Notes under the pieces: generated by a model | Told to the model about the DNA's origin: nothing | Database searches by the model: none | What the model saw: the letters and a program-made list of their open reading frames with translations, nothing else | Shown: one piece after another, positions 42,605 through 53,602 of the stretch | Layout: each line of letters starts with the position of its first letter | Numbering within the stretch: position 1 is the stretch's first letter | Made by a program: the position numbers and the translations under genes | Assembly: GCF_010669125.1 (NCBI RefSeq) | Contig: NZ_CP048630.1 | Span: forward strand, 620,001 to 684,000 | Direction: 5' to 3' | DNA from: Ancylobacter pratisalsi | GTDB lineage: Bacteria; Pseudomonadota; Alphaproteobacteria; Rhizobiales; Xanthobacteraceae | Length of the DNA: 64,000 nucleotides

Positions 42605-43645
42605 ATGAAACTGAAACTGACCGTTACCGCCGCAGCCTTCGCCACGCTCGCGGCCATGGGCATCGCCCGTGCCGAGGACGTCGTCGTGGGCGTGAGCTGG
42701 TCGAATTTCCAGGAAGAACGCTGGAAGACCGACGAGGCCGCCATCAAGAAGGCACTCGAGGCCGCCGGCGCCAAGTACATCTCCGCCGACGCCCAGTCCT
42801 CGGCCTCCAAGCAGCTCTCGGACGTCGAGGCGCTGATCGCGCAGGGGGCCAATGCCCTGATCATCCTCGCGCAGGATTCCGATGCCATTTCCCCCGCCAT
42901 CACCAAGGCGGAAAACGAGGGCATTCCGGTCGTCGGCTATGACCGCCTGATCGAGAACCCGGCCGCCTACTACATCACCTTCGACAACAAGGAAGTCGGG
43001 CGGCTGCAGGCGGCCGAGGTGATGAAGATCAAGCCGAAGGGCAACTACATCTTCATCAAGGGCTCGGCCTCCGACCCCAATGCCGACTTCCTGTTCTCCG
43101 GCCAGATGGAAGTGCTGAAGCCCGCCATCGACAAGGGCGACATCAAGAATGTCGGCGAGGCCTACACTGACAGCTGGCTGCCGGCGAACGCCCAGCGCAA
43201 CACCGAGCAGTTCCTCACCGCCGCCAACAACAAGGTCGACGCCGTCGTCGCCTCCAATGACGGCACGGCCGGCGGCGCCATCGCCGCGCTCGCCGCTCAG
43301 GGCCTTGCCGGTTCGGTCCCGGTCTCCGGCCAGGATGCCGACTTCGCGGCGCTGAACCGCATCGCCCTTGGCACCCAGACCGTCTCGGTGTGGAAAGACA
43401 GCCGGGAGCTGGGCAAGCGGGCGGCGGAAATCGCTCTCGAACTCGCCAAGGGCACCGATCCCAAGGCCGTCCCCGGCACCACCACCTTCACCGGTGGGCC
43501 CAAGGGCGTGGCGATGAACTCCACCTTCCTCAAGCCGGTGCCGATCACCAAGGACAATCTCGACGTCATCATCGAGGCCGGATGGGTGCCGAAGGCGACC
43601 GTCTGCCGGGGCGTGAAGCCCGGCACCGTGAAGGCCTGCAACTGA
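42605..43645 (+). CDS. xylF: D-xylose ABC transporter substrate-binding protein
   Basis: A 346-residue periplasmic sugar-binding protein with a signal peptide ending near ARAED. The pentose-binding fold is seen in [39 protein letters not shown] and [20 protein letters not shown]. First gene of the xylFHG operon. GGAGGACACC precedes the ATG. It is divergent from xylR with a 288-nt control region. Confidence 0.95.
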   Translation: MKLKLTVTAAAFATLAAMGIARAEDVVVGVSWSNFQEERWKTDEAAIKKALEAAGAKYISADAQSSASKQLSDVEALIAQGANALIILAQDSDAISPAITKAENEGIPVVGYDRLIENPAAYYITFDNKEVGRLQAAEVMKIKPKGNYIFIKGSASDPNADFLFSGQMEVLKPAIDKGDIKNVGEAYTDSWLPANAQRNTEQFLTAANNKVDAVVASNDGTAGGAIAALAAQGLAGSVPVSGQDADFAALNRIALGTQTVSVWKDSRELGKRAAEIALELAKGTDPKAVPGTTTFTGGPKGVAMNSTFLKPVPITKDNLDVIIEAGWVPKATVCRGVKPGTVKACN

Positions 43646-43659
43646 CAAGAACAAGAACG

Positions 43660-43685
43660 GGCGGCGAGGGCTGGACCCCGCCGCC
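43660..43685 (+). other. Intercistronic hairpin between xylF and xylH
   Basis: A stem of 7 bp (GGCGGCG/CGCCGCC), a bulged A, then 3 more pairs, with a 5-nt loop lies 15 nt after the xylF stop. It matches the pattern of hairpins after binding-protein genes in other operons of this window. Confidence 0.55.
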
Positions 43686-43739
43686 TGCCTGCCGGGCAAG
43701 GCGCGCGTGCGCGCATCCCGTGGGTCATGGAGGACGCTC

Positions 43740-45050
<1,311 letters not shown>

Positions 45051-45060
45051 GGGCACGAAC

Positions 45061-45885
45061 ATGAACACGGCCACCACGACCCCGAGCGCGGCCGGAACCC
45101 GCGCCTCCGCCGCCCCCACCGGCACGCCGCTGGTGGAGATGCGCGATATCCGCATCTCCTTCGGCGGCATTCATGCCGTCGACGGCGTCTCGATCGACCT
45201 CCATCCCGGCGAGGTTGTCGGGCTGCTGGGCCATAACGGCGCCGGCAAGTCGACGCTGATCAAGATCCTCGCCGGTGCCTACCGCCCCGATTCCGGCGAG
45301 ATCCGCATCAATGGCCAGCGCGTGGACATTTCCAACCCGCGCGACGCCAAGCGTCACGGCATCGAGACCATCTACCAGACCCTCGCTCTCGCCGATAACG
45401 TCGACGCCGCGGCCAACCTGTTCCTTGGCCGCGAACTGCGCACCGCCTGGGGCACGCTGGACGATGTCGCCATGGAGGCGGCGACGCGCGAGGTGATGGG
45501 CCGGCTCAACCCGAACTTCCGCAAGTTCAAGGAGCCGGTGCGCGGCCTCTCCGGCGGCCAGCGCCAGTCGGTCGCCATCGCCCGCGCCATCCACTTCAAC
45601 GCCAAGATCCTGATCATGGACGAGCCGACCGCCGCGCTCGGCCCGCAGGAGACGGCGCAGGTGGCGGATCTGATCATGAAGCTCAAGGCCGATGGCATCG
45701 GCATCTTCCTCATCAGCCACGACATCCACGACGTCTTCGACCTCGCGGACCGGGTCAGCGTGATGAAGAACGGCAAGCTGGTCGGCACCGCGCGCACCTC
45801 CGACGTCACCAAGGACGAGGTGCTGGGCATGATCATTCTGGGCAAGACCCCGCCCGGCGCCATTCCCGGCCCCGGCGCGGACTGA
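45061..45885 (+). CDS. xylG: Sugar ABC transporter ATP-binding protein (xylose), single domain
   Basis: A 274-residue ATPase with Walker [16 protein letters not shown], signature [15 protein letters not shown] and Walker [14 protein letters not shown]. coli XylG is twice as long, with two ATPase halves. This one has a single domain, as in the FrcBCA-type systems of rhizobia, and would act as a dimer. The gene starts 10 nt after xylH. A stem-loop follows about 26 nt after the stop. Confidence 0.92.
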   Translation: MNTATTTPSAAGTRASAAPTGTPLVEMRDIRISFGGIHAVDGVSIDLHPGEVVGLLGHNGAGKSTLIKILAGAYRPDSGEIRINGQRVDISNPRDAKRHGIETIYQTLALADNVDAAANLFLGRELRTAWGTLDDVAMEAATREVMGRLNPNFRKFKEPVRGLSGGQRQSVAIARAIHFNAKILIMDEPTAALGPQETAQVADLIMKLKADGIGIFLISHDIHDVFDLADRVSVMKNGKLVGTARTSDVTKDEVLGMIILGKTPPGAIPGPGAD

Positions 45886-45911
45886 TCCGCGCCGGCCATC
45901 CACACACGCGA

Positions 45912-45936
45912 GAACAGCGGCGCCTTGCCGCTGTTC
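45912..45936 (+). terminator. Hairpin after xylG
   Basis: A perfect 10-bp stem, GAACAGCGGC/GCCGCTGTTC, with a 5-nt loop lies just after the operon. There is no T-run, so it is only a probable terminator. Confidence 0.55.
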
Positions 45937-45988
45937 CGCCTCGCCCGGGCCCATGCTAGAGCATCCCGCATCGGGAGTACGCTGGGTC

Positions 45989-46396
45989 ATGTCGACCGAA
46001 CGCCACACATTGCGCCGAATGGCGATGGCCCTGGCTGTCGCCTATCTCGTCGTGCTTCAGGCGTTTCTCGGCGGCATCGCCTCCGGCGCCCATGCGGCCG
46101 GAAGCCTTGAGGGCTTCGGCGGGAACGGCTTCGGCCCGATCGGCTTGGGGCAGGTCATCTGCCGCGGCGCGCAGGACACACCGGCCAGCCCGACCGAACC
46201 TGCCCACCACACACCGGACTGCTGCGCCACCGGCTGCCTGATGTCGGTGGGTACGGCGCTGCCCCCCACTGCGGGCACCGCGCCGGCAGCCCGTCCGTCG
46301 GTCGTGGTTATCGCGGTTCGCCCCCCGTTCGAGGACACGCTGCCGACCGGCGTCGCCCGCTCGCCGAGAAACGCCCGCGCACCTCCCCTCGCCTGA
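45989..46396 (+). CDS. DUF2946-like secreted protein, metal cassette
   Basis: A 135-residue protein with an N-terminal hydrophobic signal segment (MAMALAVAYLVVLQAFLGGI). A central histidine/cysteine cluster, AHHTPDCCATGCLMS, resembles the metal-binding motif of DUF2946 proteins, which often sit beside copper genes. It is followed 91 nt later by a PCuAC gene. A copper or other metal role is inferred from the motif and neighbours. The ATG at 45989 is chosen over one at 45953. Confidence 0.7.
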   Translation: MSTERHTLRRMAMALAVAYLVVLQAFLGGIASGAHAAGSLEGFGGNGFGPIGLGQVICRGAQDTPASPTEPAHHTPDCCATGCLMSVGTALPPTAGTAPAARPSVVVIAVRPPFEDTLPTGVARSPRNARAPPLA

Positions 46397-46487
46397 CCCG
46401 CCGCGCCTGCGCGCGCGTTCTCCACGTCAGTCGAAATCCAAGCCGGACGCGGGCCCTCGCGGCGCGCCGGCAAAGGGGAATCCCCAC

Positions 46488-47081
46488 ATGCTCCGTCACG
46501 CGTTTTCTCGCATCCTCGGCCACACCGAGGATCGCATCGGCCTCGCCATCCTCCTCGCCGCCCTCGCCCTCTTCGTCGCCCAGCCGGCCTTCGCCCACGG
46601 CTTCAAGATCGGCGCGCTCGAAATCGGCCACCCATGGGCGCGCATGACGCCCGCCGGCGCCAAGGTCGGCGGCGGCTATCTTTCCGTGACCAATAAAGGC
46701 ACCACGCCCGACACACTGGTCTCGGCCACGGCCGAGGTCGCCGACCATGCCGAGATCCACGAGATGAGCGTCACCGACGGCGTCATGAAGATGCGCATGC
46801 TCAAGGACGGTGTCGTGATCCCGGCGGGCGGCGAGATCAAGCTCGCACCCGGCGGCTTTCACCTCATGCTCATTGGCCTGAAACAGCCGCTCAAGCAGGG
46901 CGAAACGTTCAAGGGCACCCTCACCTTCGAAAAAGCCGGCACGGTGGACGTGGTGTTCAAGATCGAGGGCATGGGCGGACCGAAGGCGAGCGAGGGCAGC
47001 ATGGACGGCGCGGGCCACGACGCCCATAGCGGCCATGAGGGCACGTCGGCGCCGATGACCATGCCGATGCCGAGCAACTAG
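46488..47081 (+). CDS. PCu(A)C copper chaperone
   Basis: A 197-residue periplasmic copper chaperone of the PCuAC family, which delivers Cu(I) to the CuA or CuB site of cytochrome c oxidase. A signal peptide or anchor is present (LAILLAALALFVAQPAFAH). The ligand pattern appears as AEIHEMSVTDGVMKMRML and, after about 20 residues, GGFHLMLIGL. The C-terminal tail is His/Met rich (GHDAHSGHEGTSAPMTMPMP), an extra likely copper-binding tail. It lies between the DUF2946-like and PepSY genes on one strand. Confidence 0.92.
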   Translation: MLRHAFSRILGHTEDRIGLAILLAALALFVAQPAFAHGFKIGALEIGHPWARMTPAGAKVGGGYLSVTNKGTTPDTLVSATAEVADHAEIHEMSVTDGVMKMRMLKDGVVIPAGGEIKLAPGGFHLMLIGLKQPLKQGETFKGTLTFEKAGTVDVVFKIEGMGGPKASEGSMDGAGHDAHSGHEGTSAPMTMPMPSN

Positions 47082-47184
47082 GCCCCGGCCAACCTTCCTT
47101 TCAGCCACGCATGAGCGCCGCGCGGGGGACGCCCGCGCGGCCGATCTCGTGCGCCCTGTTGCCCCTTTTCCGGATGCCATTCCG

Positions 47185-48540
47185 ATGAACGCCACAGCCA
47201 TGTCCACCGAGGCGCCCGTGCGCTCGGCCAGTCTCTACCGCGCCGTCTGGCGCTGGCACTTCTATGCCGGCTTGCTGGTGCTGCCCTTTCTGGTCCTGCT
47301 CGCCGTCACCGGCGGGCTCTACCTCTTCCGCGAGGAGATCGATGCCGCCTGGCACCACGACCTCAAGCAGGTCGAGATCCGCCAGAGCTCGATGCAGGCA
47401 CCGGGCGGCTGGATCGAGGCCGCCCTCGCCGCGCGGCCGGGCACGGCGCTGAAGGTCATTACCCCCGCGACACCGGGCACTTCCGCCGAAGTCGTGATCA
47501 GGACCGCGGACGGCGCGCGACGCGCGGTCTATGTCGATCCCTATTCGTCCCGCGTGCTCGGCGAGTTGCCCGATCGCGGCACCCTCATGTGGGTCATCCG
47601 CCGGCTGCACAGCCTTGCGCAGTTCGGGCCGATCGCCAATGGCATCATCGAGATCGTCGGCGGCTGGTCGATCCTGCTGGTCGCCACCGGCTTCTATCTC
47701 TGGTGGCCCCGGCGCCAGTCCGGCGGCGTGGTGTCCGTGCGCGGCACGCCGAGGCGCCGCGTGTTCTGGCGCGATATCCATGCCGTCACCGGCGCCTTCG
47801 CCGGCCTCGCGATCGGCTTCATGGCGCTGTCGGGCATGCCGTGGTCGGTGCTGTGGGGCGCCAAGATGAACGAGTGGGCCAACAGCTCGAATTACGGCTA
47901 CCCGGCCGGCGTCTATACCGATGTGCCGATGTCGGACGAGCATCTGGCCCACGCCACCGGCCCCACCGCCTGGTCGCTGGAACAGGCGAAGATGCCGGAA
48001 TCCGTCCCCGCGGACGCCCAGCCCATCGGCGTCGACGCCGCGGCGGCGATCTTCGGCCGGATCGGCCTTTCGCCCGGCTACGCGCTCAGCCTGCCCTCCT
48101 CGCCCGCCGGCGTCTATTCCGCGACCGTCTACCCGGACGATCTGTCGAAACAGCGCGTGGTGCATCTCGACCAGTACAGCGGCAAGCCCCTGATCGACAT
48201 GAGCTATGCCGATTACGGCCCCGCCGCCAAGGCGATGGAATGGGGCATCAACGTCCATATGGGTCAGGAATTCGGCCTCGCGAACCAGCTCTTCATGCTG
48301 GCGCTCTGTCTCGCCGTCATTGTCATGTCGGTCTCGGCCGGGGCGATGTGGTGGAAGCGCCGGCCGGCCGGAAGCCTCGGTGTGCCGCCCGCTCCGGCGG
48401 ACCGGGCGGTGATGCGCGGGCTGATCGCCATGATGGCGGTGGTCGGGTTGATCTTCCCGCTGGTCGGTGCATCGCTCCTCGTCATGGTGCTGCTCGACCT
48501 CGCCTTTGCCAGGCCGGCCACCCGCGTACGCCCCGCCTGA
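47185..48540 (+). CDS. PepSY-domain membrane protein
   Basis: A 451-residue PepSY-associated transmembrane protein with four or more helices. The first has RAVWRWHFYAGLLVLPFLVL, and the later HSLAQFGPIANGIIEIVGGW and WRDIHAVTGAFAGLAIGF carry the conserved His residues that may bind heme. Members are linked to iron or copper uptake and reduction. It is probably co-transcribed with the PCuAC gene. The ATG at 47185 is used; upstream in-frame codons to 47149 lack support. A 13-bp inverted repeat follows. Confidence 0.87.
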   Translation: MNATAMSTEAPVRSASLYRAVWRWHFYAGLLVLPFLVLLAVTGGLYLFREEIDAAWHHDLKQVEIRQSSMQAPGGWIEAALAARPGTALKVITPATPGTSAEVVIRTADGARRAVYVDPYSSRVLGELPDRGTLMWVIRRLHSLAQFGPIANGIIEIVGGWSILLVATGFYLWWPRRQSGGVVSVRGTPRRRVFWRDIHAVTGAFAGLAIGFMALSGMPWSVLWGAKMNEWANSSNYGYPAGVYTDVPMSDEHLAHATGPTAWSLEQAKMPESVPADAQPIGVDAAAAIFGRIGLSPGYALSLPSSPAGVYSATVYPDDLSKQRVVHLDQYSGKPLIDMSYADYGPAAKAMEWGINVHMGQEFGLANQLFMLALCLAVIVMSVSAGAMWWKRRPAGSLGVPPAPADRAVMRGLIAMMAVVGLIFPLVGASLLVMVLLDLAFARPATRVRPA

Positions 48541-48555
48541 ACGGGTATCGAAGAC

Positions 48556-48593
48556 ACGCCTCTTCCCCTAGTATCGGCGAGGGGAAGAGGCGT
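48556..48593 (+). promoter_or_regulatory. Inverted repeat that contains the next gene's ribosome site
   Basis: Perfect 13-bp arms, ACGCCTCTTCCCC and GGGGAAGAGGCGT, with a 12-nt loop. The right arm is the Shine-Dalgarno region (GGGGAAGAGG) of the following gene and ends one base before its ATG. In RNA it would hide the ribosome site; in DNA it could be an operator. It also sits 15 nt after the PepSY stop and could stop transcription. Confidence 0.7.
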
Positions 48594-48594
48594 C

Positions 48595-49056
48595 ATGAAC
48601 GACCAGCACACTGAAGAGGCGGACGTCGGCGAAAAACACCGCGACGGGTTGTTCGTCCGCGTCTATTTCGGCGACGGGCGCCATGTCGGCCCCGGCATGA
48701 TCGATCTTCTTGAGACCATCCGCGCGGAACGTTCCATCCTCTCGGCGGCCAAGAAGATGGGCATGAGCTATCGCCGTGCCTGGCTGCTGATCGACGAGGT
48801 CGGCCGCAATTTCCGCGAGCCGGTGGTCGAAACCTACCCCGGCCGCCGCGGCCACGGCACCGATCTCACGGCCTTCGGCGAACGGCTGATCGCTCTGTTT
48901 CGCGCCATCGAGGCAAAAAGCGCCGCCGCCACCGCGCAGGAAACCGCCGAACTGCGCGCCGCGCTGGCAACAGAGCCGGTGGGCGGAATGGATGCCCCGC
49001 CAGCGACAGCCAAAAGCGCGGCCAAGAATGCGAGCAGGCGTTCGGGGGCGCGCTGA
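48595..49056 (+). CDS. ModE-like winged-helix regulator
   Basis: A 153-residue protein with a LysR/ModE-type winged helix (IRAERSILSAAKKMGMSYRR, AWLLIDEVGRNFREPVVE) and no molybdate-binding domain. ModE-alone proteins of this type are common in proteobacteria next to metal genes. The last 50 residues are Ala/Lys-rich and disordered. It may regulate the copper cassette before it. Translation probably depends on the preceding inverted repeat. Its end is 5 nt from the convergent gltX end. Confidence 0.83.
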   Translation: MNDQHTEEADVGEKHRDGLFVRVYFGDGRHVGPGMIDLLETIRAERSILSAAKKMGMSYRRAWLLIDEVGRNFREPVVETYPGRRGHGTDLTAFGERLIALFRAIEAKSAAATAQETAELRAALATEPVGGMDAPPATAKSAAKNASRRSGAR

Positions 49057-49061
49057 GCGCT

Positions 49062-50438
49062 TCAGCCGCGTTCGCCCAACAGCCGCGCCCTCGCCCGCTC
49101 CCGGCCGAGAAGCGGCAGCAACGCCTTCAGCTCCGGACCGCTCCCGGCCCCGGTCAGCGCCAGCCGCAAGGGATGGAACAGCGCCTTTCCCGTTCGCCCG
49201 CTCGCCGGCTTCAGCGCCGCGATCCAGCGCGGATAGACGCCCTCGTCCCACGGTTCGGGCGGCAGCAGCTCGGCCGCCATGGCGAGGAACGGGGCATCTT
49301 CCGGTGCCGCGTGCGGCTCAAGCGGCTGGCTCACCACGCCCCACCACAGGGCGGCATCCGACAGCCGCACCAGATTGCCCCGCACCGCCAGCCAGAACGC
49401 TTCCCCGCCACCCACGCCCAGCGCCGCCAGCCGCTCCGCCACCGCCCCGAACGGCAATTGATGCAGGCTCGCGGCGGTGAGCGCGGACAGCTCGGCGGGA
49501 TCGAAACGGGCGGGAGCACGGGAGATCTTGCCGAAATCGATCTTCGCCGCCAGTGCGTCAAGATCCGCCACGGGCTCGACCGCAAGCGAGGTGCCCGTCA
49601 GCACCGCCAGGGACGCCACGGCGAGGGCTTCCTCGCCCTGCTCGCGCAGCGCCCGCAGCGAGAGATGGCCGAGGCGCTTGGAGAGCCCCTCCCCGCTCGG
49701 CAGGGTCAGCAGATTATGGTGGCCGAAGACCGGCACCGCACCGCCCAGCGCCTCGATGATCTCGATCTGCACGCCGGTATTGGTGACGTGGTCCTCGCCG
49801 CGCACCACATGGGTCACGCCCATCTCGATATCGTCGACCACGGAGGTGAGGGTGTAGAGGTAGCTGCCATCGGCGCGGATCAGCACCGGGTCCGACAGCG
49901 TCGCGGTGTCCACGGCCTGCTCGCCGCGCACCAGATCGGTCCATGTCGCCTGACGTCCGATCAGCTTGAACCGCCAATGCGGCCGGCGTCCCTCGGCCTC
50001 GTAGCGGGCGTGGTCCGCCGCGCCCAGTTTCAGCGCCGCGCGGTCGTAGATCGGCGGCAGGCCACGGCGGCGGCGGGAAACGCGCTTGGCGTCCAGCTCC
50101 TCCTCGCTCTCATAGGCGCGATAGAGCCGCCCGAGCGCCTTCAGCCGCTCCACCGATTCATCATAGCGCCCGAGGCGCGCCGACTGGTGCTCCACCCGGT
50201 CGGGCACGATGCCGAGCCAGTCCATGTCTTCCGCGATCGCCTCGGCGAAGGCGGCGGTCGAACGGGCGGTATCGGTATCGTCATAGCGCAGGATGAAGGT
50301 CCCGCCCTCGCGCCGCGCGAACAGCGCGTTGTAGAGCGCGGTGCGGGCATTGCCGACATGCAGAAGACCCGTCGGCGAGGGCGCGAAGCGCAGAACGGGC
50401 GGGATGCCGGGCGATGCGGTGTACGAGGCGGTGTTCAT
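49062..50438 (-). CDS. gltX: Glutamyl-tRNA synthetase
   Basis: A 458-residue class I aminoacyl-tRNA synthetase that charges tRNA-Glu (and in bacteria lacking GlnRS also tRNA-Gln). The HIGH-type motif is in [19 protein letters not shown] and the KMSKS-type motif reads GEGLSKRLG. Many Hyphomicrobiales carry two gltX genes; which of the two this is, and its tRNA choice, cannot be told here. Confidence 0.93.
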   Translation of the reverse strand: MNTASYTASPGIPPVLRFAPSPTGLLHVGNARTALYNALFARREGGTFILRYDDTDTARSTAAFAEAIAEDMDWLGIVPDRVEHQSARLGRYDESVERLKALGRLYRAYESEEELDAKRVSRRRRGLPPIYDRAALKLGAADHARYEAEGRRPHWRFKLIGRQATWTDLVRGEQAVDTATLSDPVLIRADGSYLYTLTSVVDDIEMGVTHVVRGEDHVTNTGVQIEIIEALGGAVPVFGHHNLLTLPSGEGLSKRLGHLSLRALREQGEEALAVASLAVLTGTSLAVEPVADLDALAAKIDFGKISRAPARFDPAELSALTAASLHQLPFGAVAERLAALGVGGGEAFWLAVRGNLVRLSDAALWWGVVSQPLEPHAAPEDAPFLAMAAELLPPEPWDEGVYPRWIAALKPASGRTGKALFHPLRLALTGAGSGPELKALLPLLGRERARARLLGERG

Positions 50439-50496
50439 GGGTCGCGCTTATGACCGAGGCCGGCGCGCGGGGCAATGGCCGGCCACGGCCGCCCCC

Positions 50497-52170
50497 TCAC
50501 GCCATCTCGCGGAACCGGTTGGTGATCGGGTAGCGCCGGTCACGGCCGAAATTGCGCGGCGTCACTTTCACGCCCGGCGCGGCCTGCCGGCGCTTGTATT
50601 CGGCGATGTTCAGCATGCGCTCGACGCGCGCCACCAGCGCCGGCTCGAAGCCTTCCGCCACGATGTCGGCCACCGGCCGCTCGTTCTCGACCAGCCGCTG
50701 CAGAATGGCGTCGAGAACATCATAGGGCGGCAGGCTGTCCTGGTCCTTCTGGTTGTCGCGCAGCTCGGCGGTGGGCGGCTTGACGATGATGTTGTCGGGG
50801 ATCACCTCGCCATCGGGACCCAGCGCCTCCGCCGGCTTCCAGCGGTTGCGCAGCCGGCACAGGCGGAACACCTCGGTCTTGTAGAGATCCTTGAGCGGGT
50901 TGTAGCCGCCGTTCATGTCGCCATAGAGCGTGGCATAGCCGGTCGACATCTCGGACTTGTTGCCGGTGGTCACCACCATGGCGCCGAACTTGTTGGAGAT
51001 CGACATCAGAATGGTGCCGCGTGCGCGGGACTGGAGATTCTCCTCCGTCACGCCGCGCTCGGTTCCCGCGAACAGCGGCGAGAGCGAGGCTTCGAGCCCT
51101 TCCACCGCCTCGGAAATCGGCACGATGTCGTAACGGCAGCCCAGCGCCTCCGCCACGCCGGCCGCGTCCGAGAGCGATTCATTCGAGGTGTAGCGATAGG
51201 GCAGCATCACACAGTGCACCCGCGCCGCCCCCAGCGCGTCCACCGCCATGGCGGCGCACAGCGCGGAATCGATGCCGCCGGAGAGCCCGAGCACCACGCC
51301 GGGAAACCCGTTCTTCTCCACATAGTCGCGCAGGCCCATGACGCAGGCGGCGTAATCAGCCTCGTCGTCCTGCACCAGCGGCGCCCGCGCGCCTTCCTCG
51401 CAGCGCCAGCCGTCGGCCCAGCGCTCCCAGCGGGTGACGCGCACCCGTTCCTGGAAATTGGGGAACTGGATGGCAAGCGAGCGGTCGGCGTTGAGCACGA
51501 AGGACGCCCCGTCGAACACCAGCTCGTCCTGGCCGCCAACCTGGTTCACATAGGCCAGCGGCAGCCCGCTCTCCACCACCCGCGCCACGGCGACATTCAT
51601 GCGCTCGTCGTAAACGGGGCGCCGATAGGGCGATCCGTTGGGGATCAGCAGCAGCTCGGAACCGGTCTCGGCGAGGCACTCGATCACGTCTTCGGACCAG
51701 ATATCCTCGCAGACCGGCACGCCGATGCGCACGCCCTTGAACGCGATCGGCCCCGGCAGCGGCCCCGGCGCGAACACCCGCTTCTCGTCGAACGGGCCGT
51801 AATTGGGCAGATCGACCTTGTACCGCACGGCGGCGATGGCGCCCTCGCTGAGCAGCAGCACCGCGTTGTAGAGCTTGCCGGCATCCAGCCAGGGCGCGCC
51901 AATCAGCATGGCCGGACCGCCATCGGCGGTCTCAAGCGCGAGCGCGTGCACCGCATCCCGGCACGCCGCCTGAAAGGCGGGCTTCAGCACGAGGTCCTCG
52001 GGCGGGTAGCCGGCGATGAACAGCTCGGTGAAGAGGATAAGGTCCGCGCCCTGCTCGGCGGCAAGCGCACGCGCGGCGCGCGCCTTACCGGCGTTGCCGG
52101 CGATGTCGCCGACCAACGGGTTGAGCTGCGCGAAGGCGATGAGGAGCTGGTCGACGGGAGCTTCGGACAT
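50497..52170 (-). CDS. nadE: Glutamine-dependent NAD+ synthetase
   Basis: A 557-residue two-domain enzyme for the last step of NAD synthesis. Residues 1-270 are a nitrilase-type glutaminase with the Glu-Lys-Cys triad in TELFIAGYPPEDL, VDLPNYGPFDEKRVF and GVPVCEDIWSEDV. The C-terminal synthetase has the P-loop VLGLSGGIDSALCAAM. Both catalytic parts are intact. The neighbouring genes gltX and GT4 are on the same strand with small gaps. Confidence 0.96.
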   Translation of the reverse strand: MSEAPVDQLLIAFAQLNPLVGDIAGNAGKARAARALAAEQGADLILFTELFIAGYPPEDLVLKPAFQAACRDAVHALALETADGGPAMLIGAPWLDAGKLYNAVLLLSEGAIAAVRYKVDLPNYGPFDEKRVFAPGPLPGPIAFKGVRIGVPVCEDIWSEDVIECLAETGSELLLIPNGSPYRRPVYDERMNVAVARVVESGLPLAYVNQVGGQDELVFDGASFVLNADRSLAIQFPNFQERVRVTRWERWADGWRCEEGARAPLVQDDEADYAACVMGLRDYVEKNGFPGVVLGLSGGIDSALCAAMAVDALGAARVHCVMLPYRYTSNESLSDAAGVAEALGCRYDIVPISEAVEGLEASLSPLFAGTERGVTEENLQSRARGTILMSISNKFGAMVVTTGNKSEMSTGYATLYGDMNGGYNPLKDLYKTEVFRLCRLRNRWKPAEALGPDGEVIPDNIIVKPPTAELRDNQKDQDSLPPYDVLDAILQRLVENERPVADIVAEGFEPALVARVERMLNIAEYKRRQAAPGVKVTPRNFGRDRRYPITNRFREMA

Positions 52171-52234
52171 GGCTCTGGTTTAGCGCCAAGGTCGGGTCTG
52201 GGCAATCGGCCCGGCGCGTGTCAGCTCCGCGATT

Positions 52235-53533
52235 TCACGGGGCCTGAAGCGTGTCGACCAGATCGCGCGCCACGTCCTCCCAGCGCCGCAGGGGCACCTT
52301 GGCGACATCCTCCTCGCGGGCGGCAAGATAAGCCCGGTCGCGGATCGGGCGCTCCAGCTTGGCCACCATGTCGTCCAGGTCGTGGGGATCGAAATAGTCC
52401 GCCGCCGAACCGACCACCTCCGGCACCGAGGTGGCGTTGGAGGCGACGCACAGCTTGCCGAACCACGCCGCCTCGCCAACCGGCAGCCCCCAGCCCTCGA
52501 ACACGCTGGGATAGACGGTGAACAGGCAGTGCCGGTACAGCGCGGTGATAACCCTGTCCTTCGGGCGCTCCAGCAGCAGGACGTGAGGCGCCAGCGCCGG
52601 ACGTGAGGCCATGAACGCCTCGAACTCGCGCGCCTTTTTGCCGTGGGCGCCGGCGAGCACCAGCGTGGGCAGCAGAGCGGGACCGGCCCGCTCCAGCAGC
52701 TTCTCCCAGGCCTTGATGAGCATCCACAGATTCTTGCGCGGCAGCGCCAGCGGCGCGATCGAGAGCACGAAGCCGTTCGGGAACGCCGCCGGCAGTTCGC
52801 CCTCTTCCGTCACGTCGAATTCATGGGCGAGCGGCACCCGGCGGATCCACTCCACCTGCCCGCCGAATGTGGGAACCGTCGCGGCAACATCGCGGCCGGT
52901 GTAGTCGGAAATGACGATGAAGCGGCGCGTCACCTGCACCACCTCCGCGAACCAGTCGCTGAATTGCTGGTTCATCTCGTGGATCTCGGGCGCGACGATG
53001 GGAATGAGGTCGTGCACCAGCAGCACCACCTCGACATCCCCGCGCGCCTGCAGCCCGGCGAGCCGTCGGCTCTGGTCGCGCACGTTCCACGCCATGCCGA
53101 GCAGCGCGATGCGTACCTTCTCGGTTCCGATATCCCAGGGACGCAGCGCCCAGCCCTTGGGCCGGTCCAGCTTCGGCGCCGGCTCGCGCCACATCTTCGC
53201 CCAGTGCTTGAGACGGCGCTCGCTGGCGTGGGTGAAGGCGCGCAGCGGGCGCTTGCGGTACTTGGCGTGGTTCACCGAGAACAGCACACCGCGCAGGTCG
53301 AGCGCGTTGTCGACCACGTCCACACGCTCGCCGAGCGCGTCGAAGAAGAACTCCGGATCGATGCCGACAAAGGCCCGGCGCTTGGGGTGGTAGAAGATGA
53401 ATTCCAGACGCCCTTCGGCGTCGTTGTCGCGGGCGTGGCGCATCAGGCGGGTGACCACCCGCAATATGCCACCGACATTGTTGCCGCTGTGGATCTGTAT
53501 GATCACATCGGAAACGTCGAAGACGATACGCAC
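52235..53533 (-). CDS. Family 4 glycosyltransferase
   Basis: A 432-residue GT-B glycosyltransferase of the GT4 family. The donor-binding motif is YPSVFEGWGLPVGEAAWFGK with the two Glu of the EX7E type. RPKDRVITALYRHCLFTVYP precedes it, quoted in part. The N-terminal domain contains a region with FDVSDVIIQIHSGNNVGGIL. It may make an exopolysaccharide or O-antigen sugar. It has no obvious glycan gene neighbours, being set between nadE and the DAHP synthase. Confidence 0.88.
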   Translation of the reverse strand: MRIVFDVSDVIIQIHSGNNVGGILRVVTRLMRHARDNDAEGRLEFIFYHPKRRAFVGIDPEFFFDALGERVDVVDNALDLRGVLFSVNHAKYRKRPLRAFTHASERRLKHWAKMWREPAPKLDRPKGWALRPWDIGTEKVRIALLGMAWNVRDQSRRLAGLQARGDVEVVLLVHDLIPIVAPEIHEMNQQFSDWFAEVVQVTRRFIVISDYTGRDVAATVPTFGGQVEWIRRVPLAHEFDVTEEGELPAAFPNGFVLSIAPLALPRKNLWMLIKAWEKLLERAGPALLPTLVLAGAHGKKAREFEAFMASRPALAPHVLLLERPKDRVITALYRHCLFTVYPSVFEGWGLPVGEAAWFGKLCVASNATSVPEVVGSAADYFDPHDLDDMVAKLERPIRDRAYLAAREEDVAKVPLRRWEDVARDLVDTLQAP

Positions 53534-53602
53534 CCGCCCGCTACCCCTCGCCCTGCTTTGGAAAATTCCCGCCGCGCCGTCCGCCGGCGCGACGGGAAGG
53601 TC

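Noticed and set aside
45061..45885. Truncated xylG
   Set aside because: The protein is complete as a single ATPase domain; single-domain sugar ATPases are normal in this group (FrcA-type).
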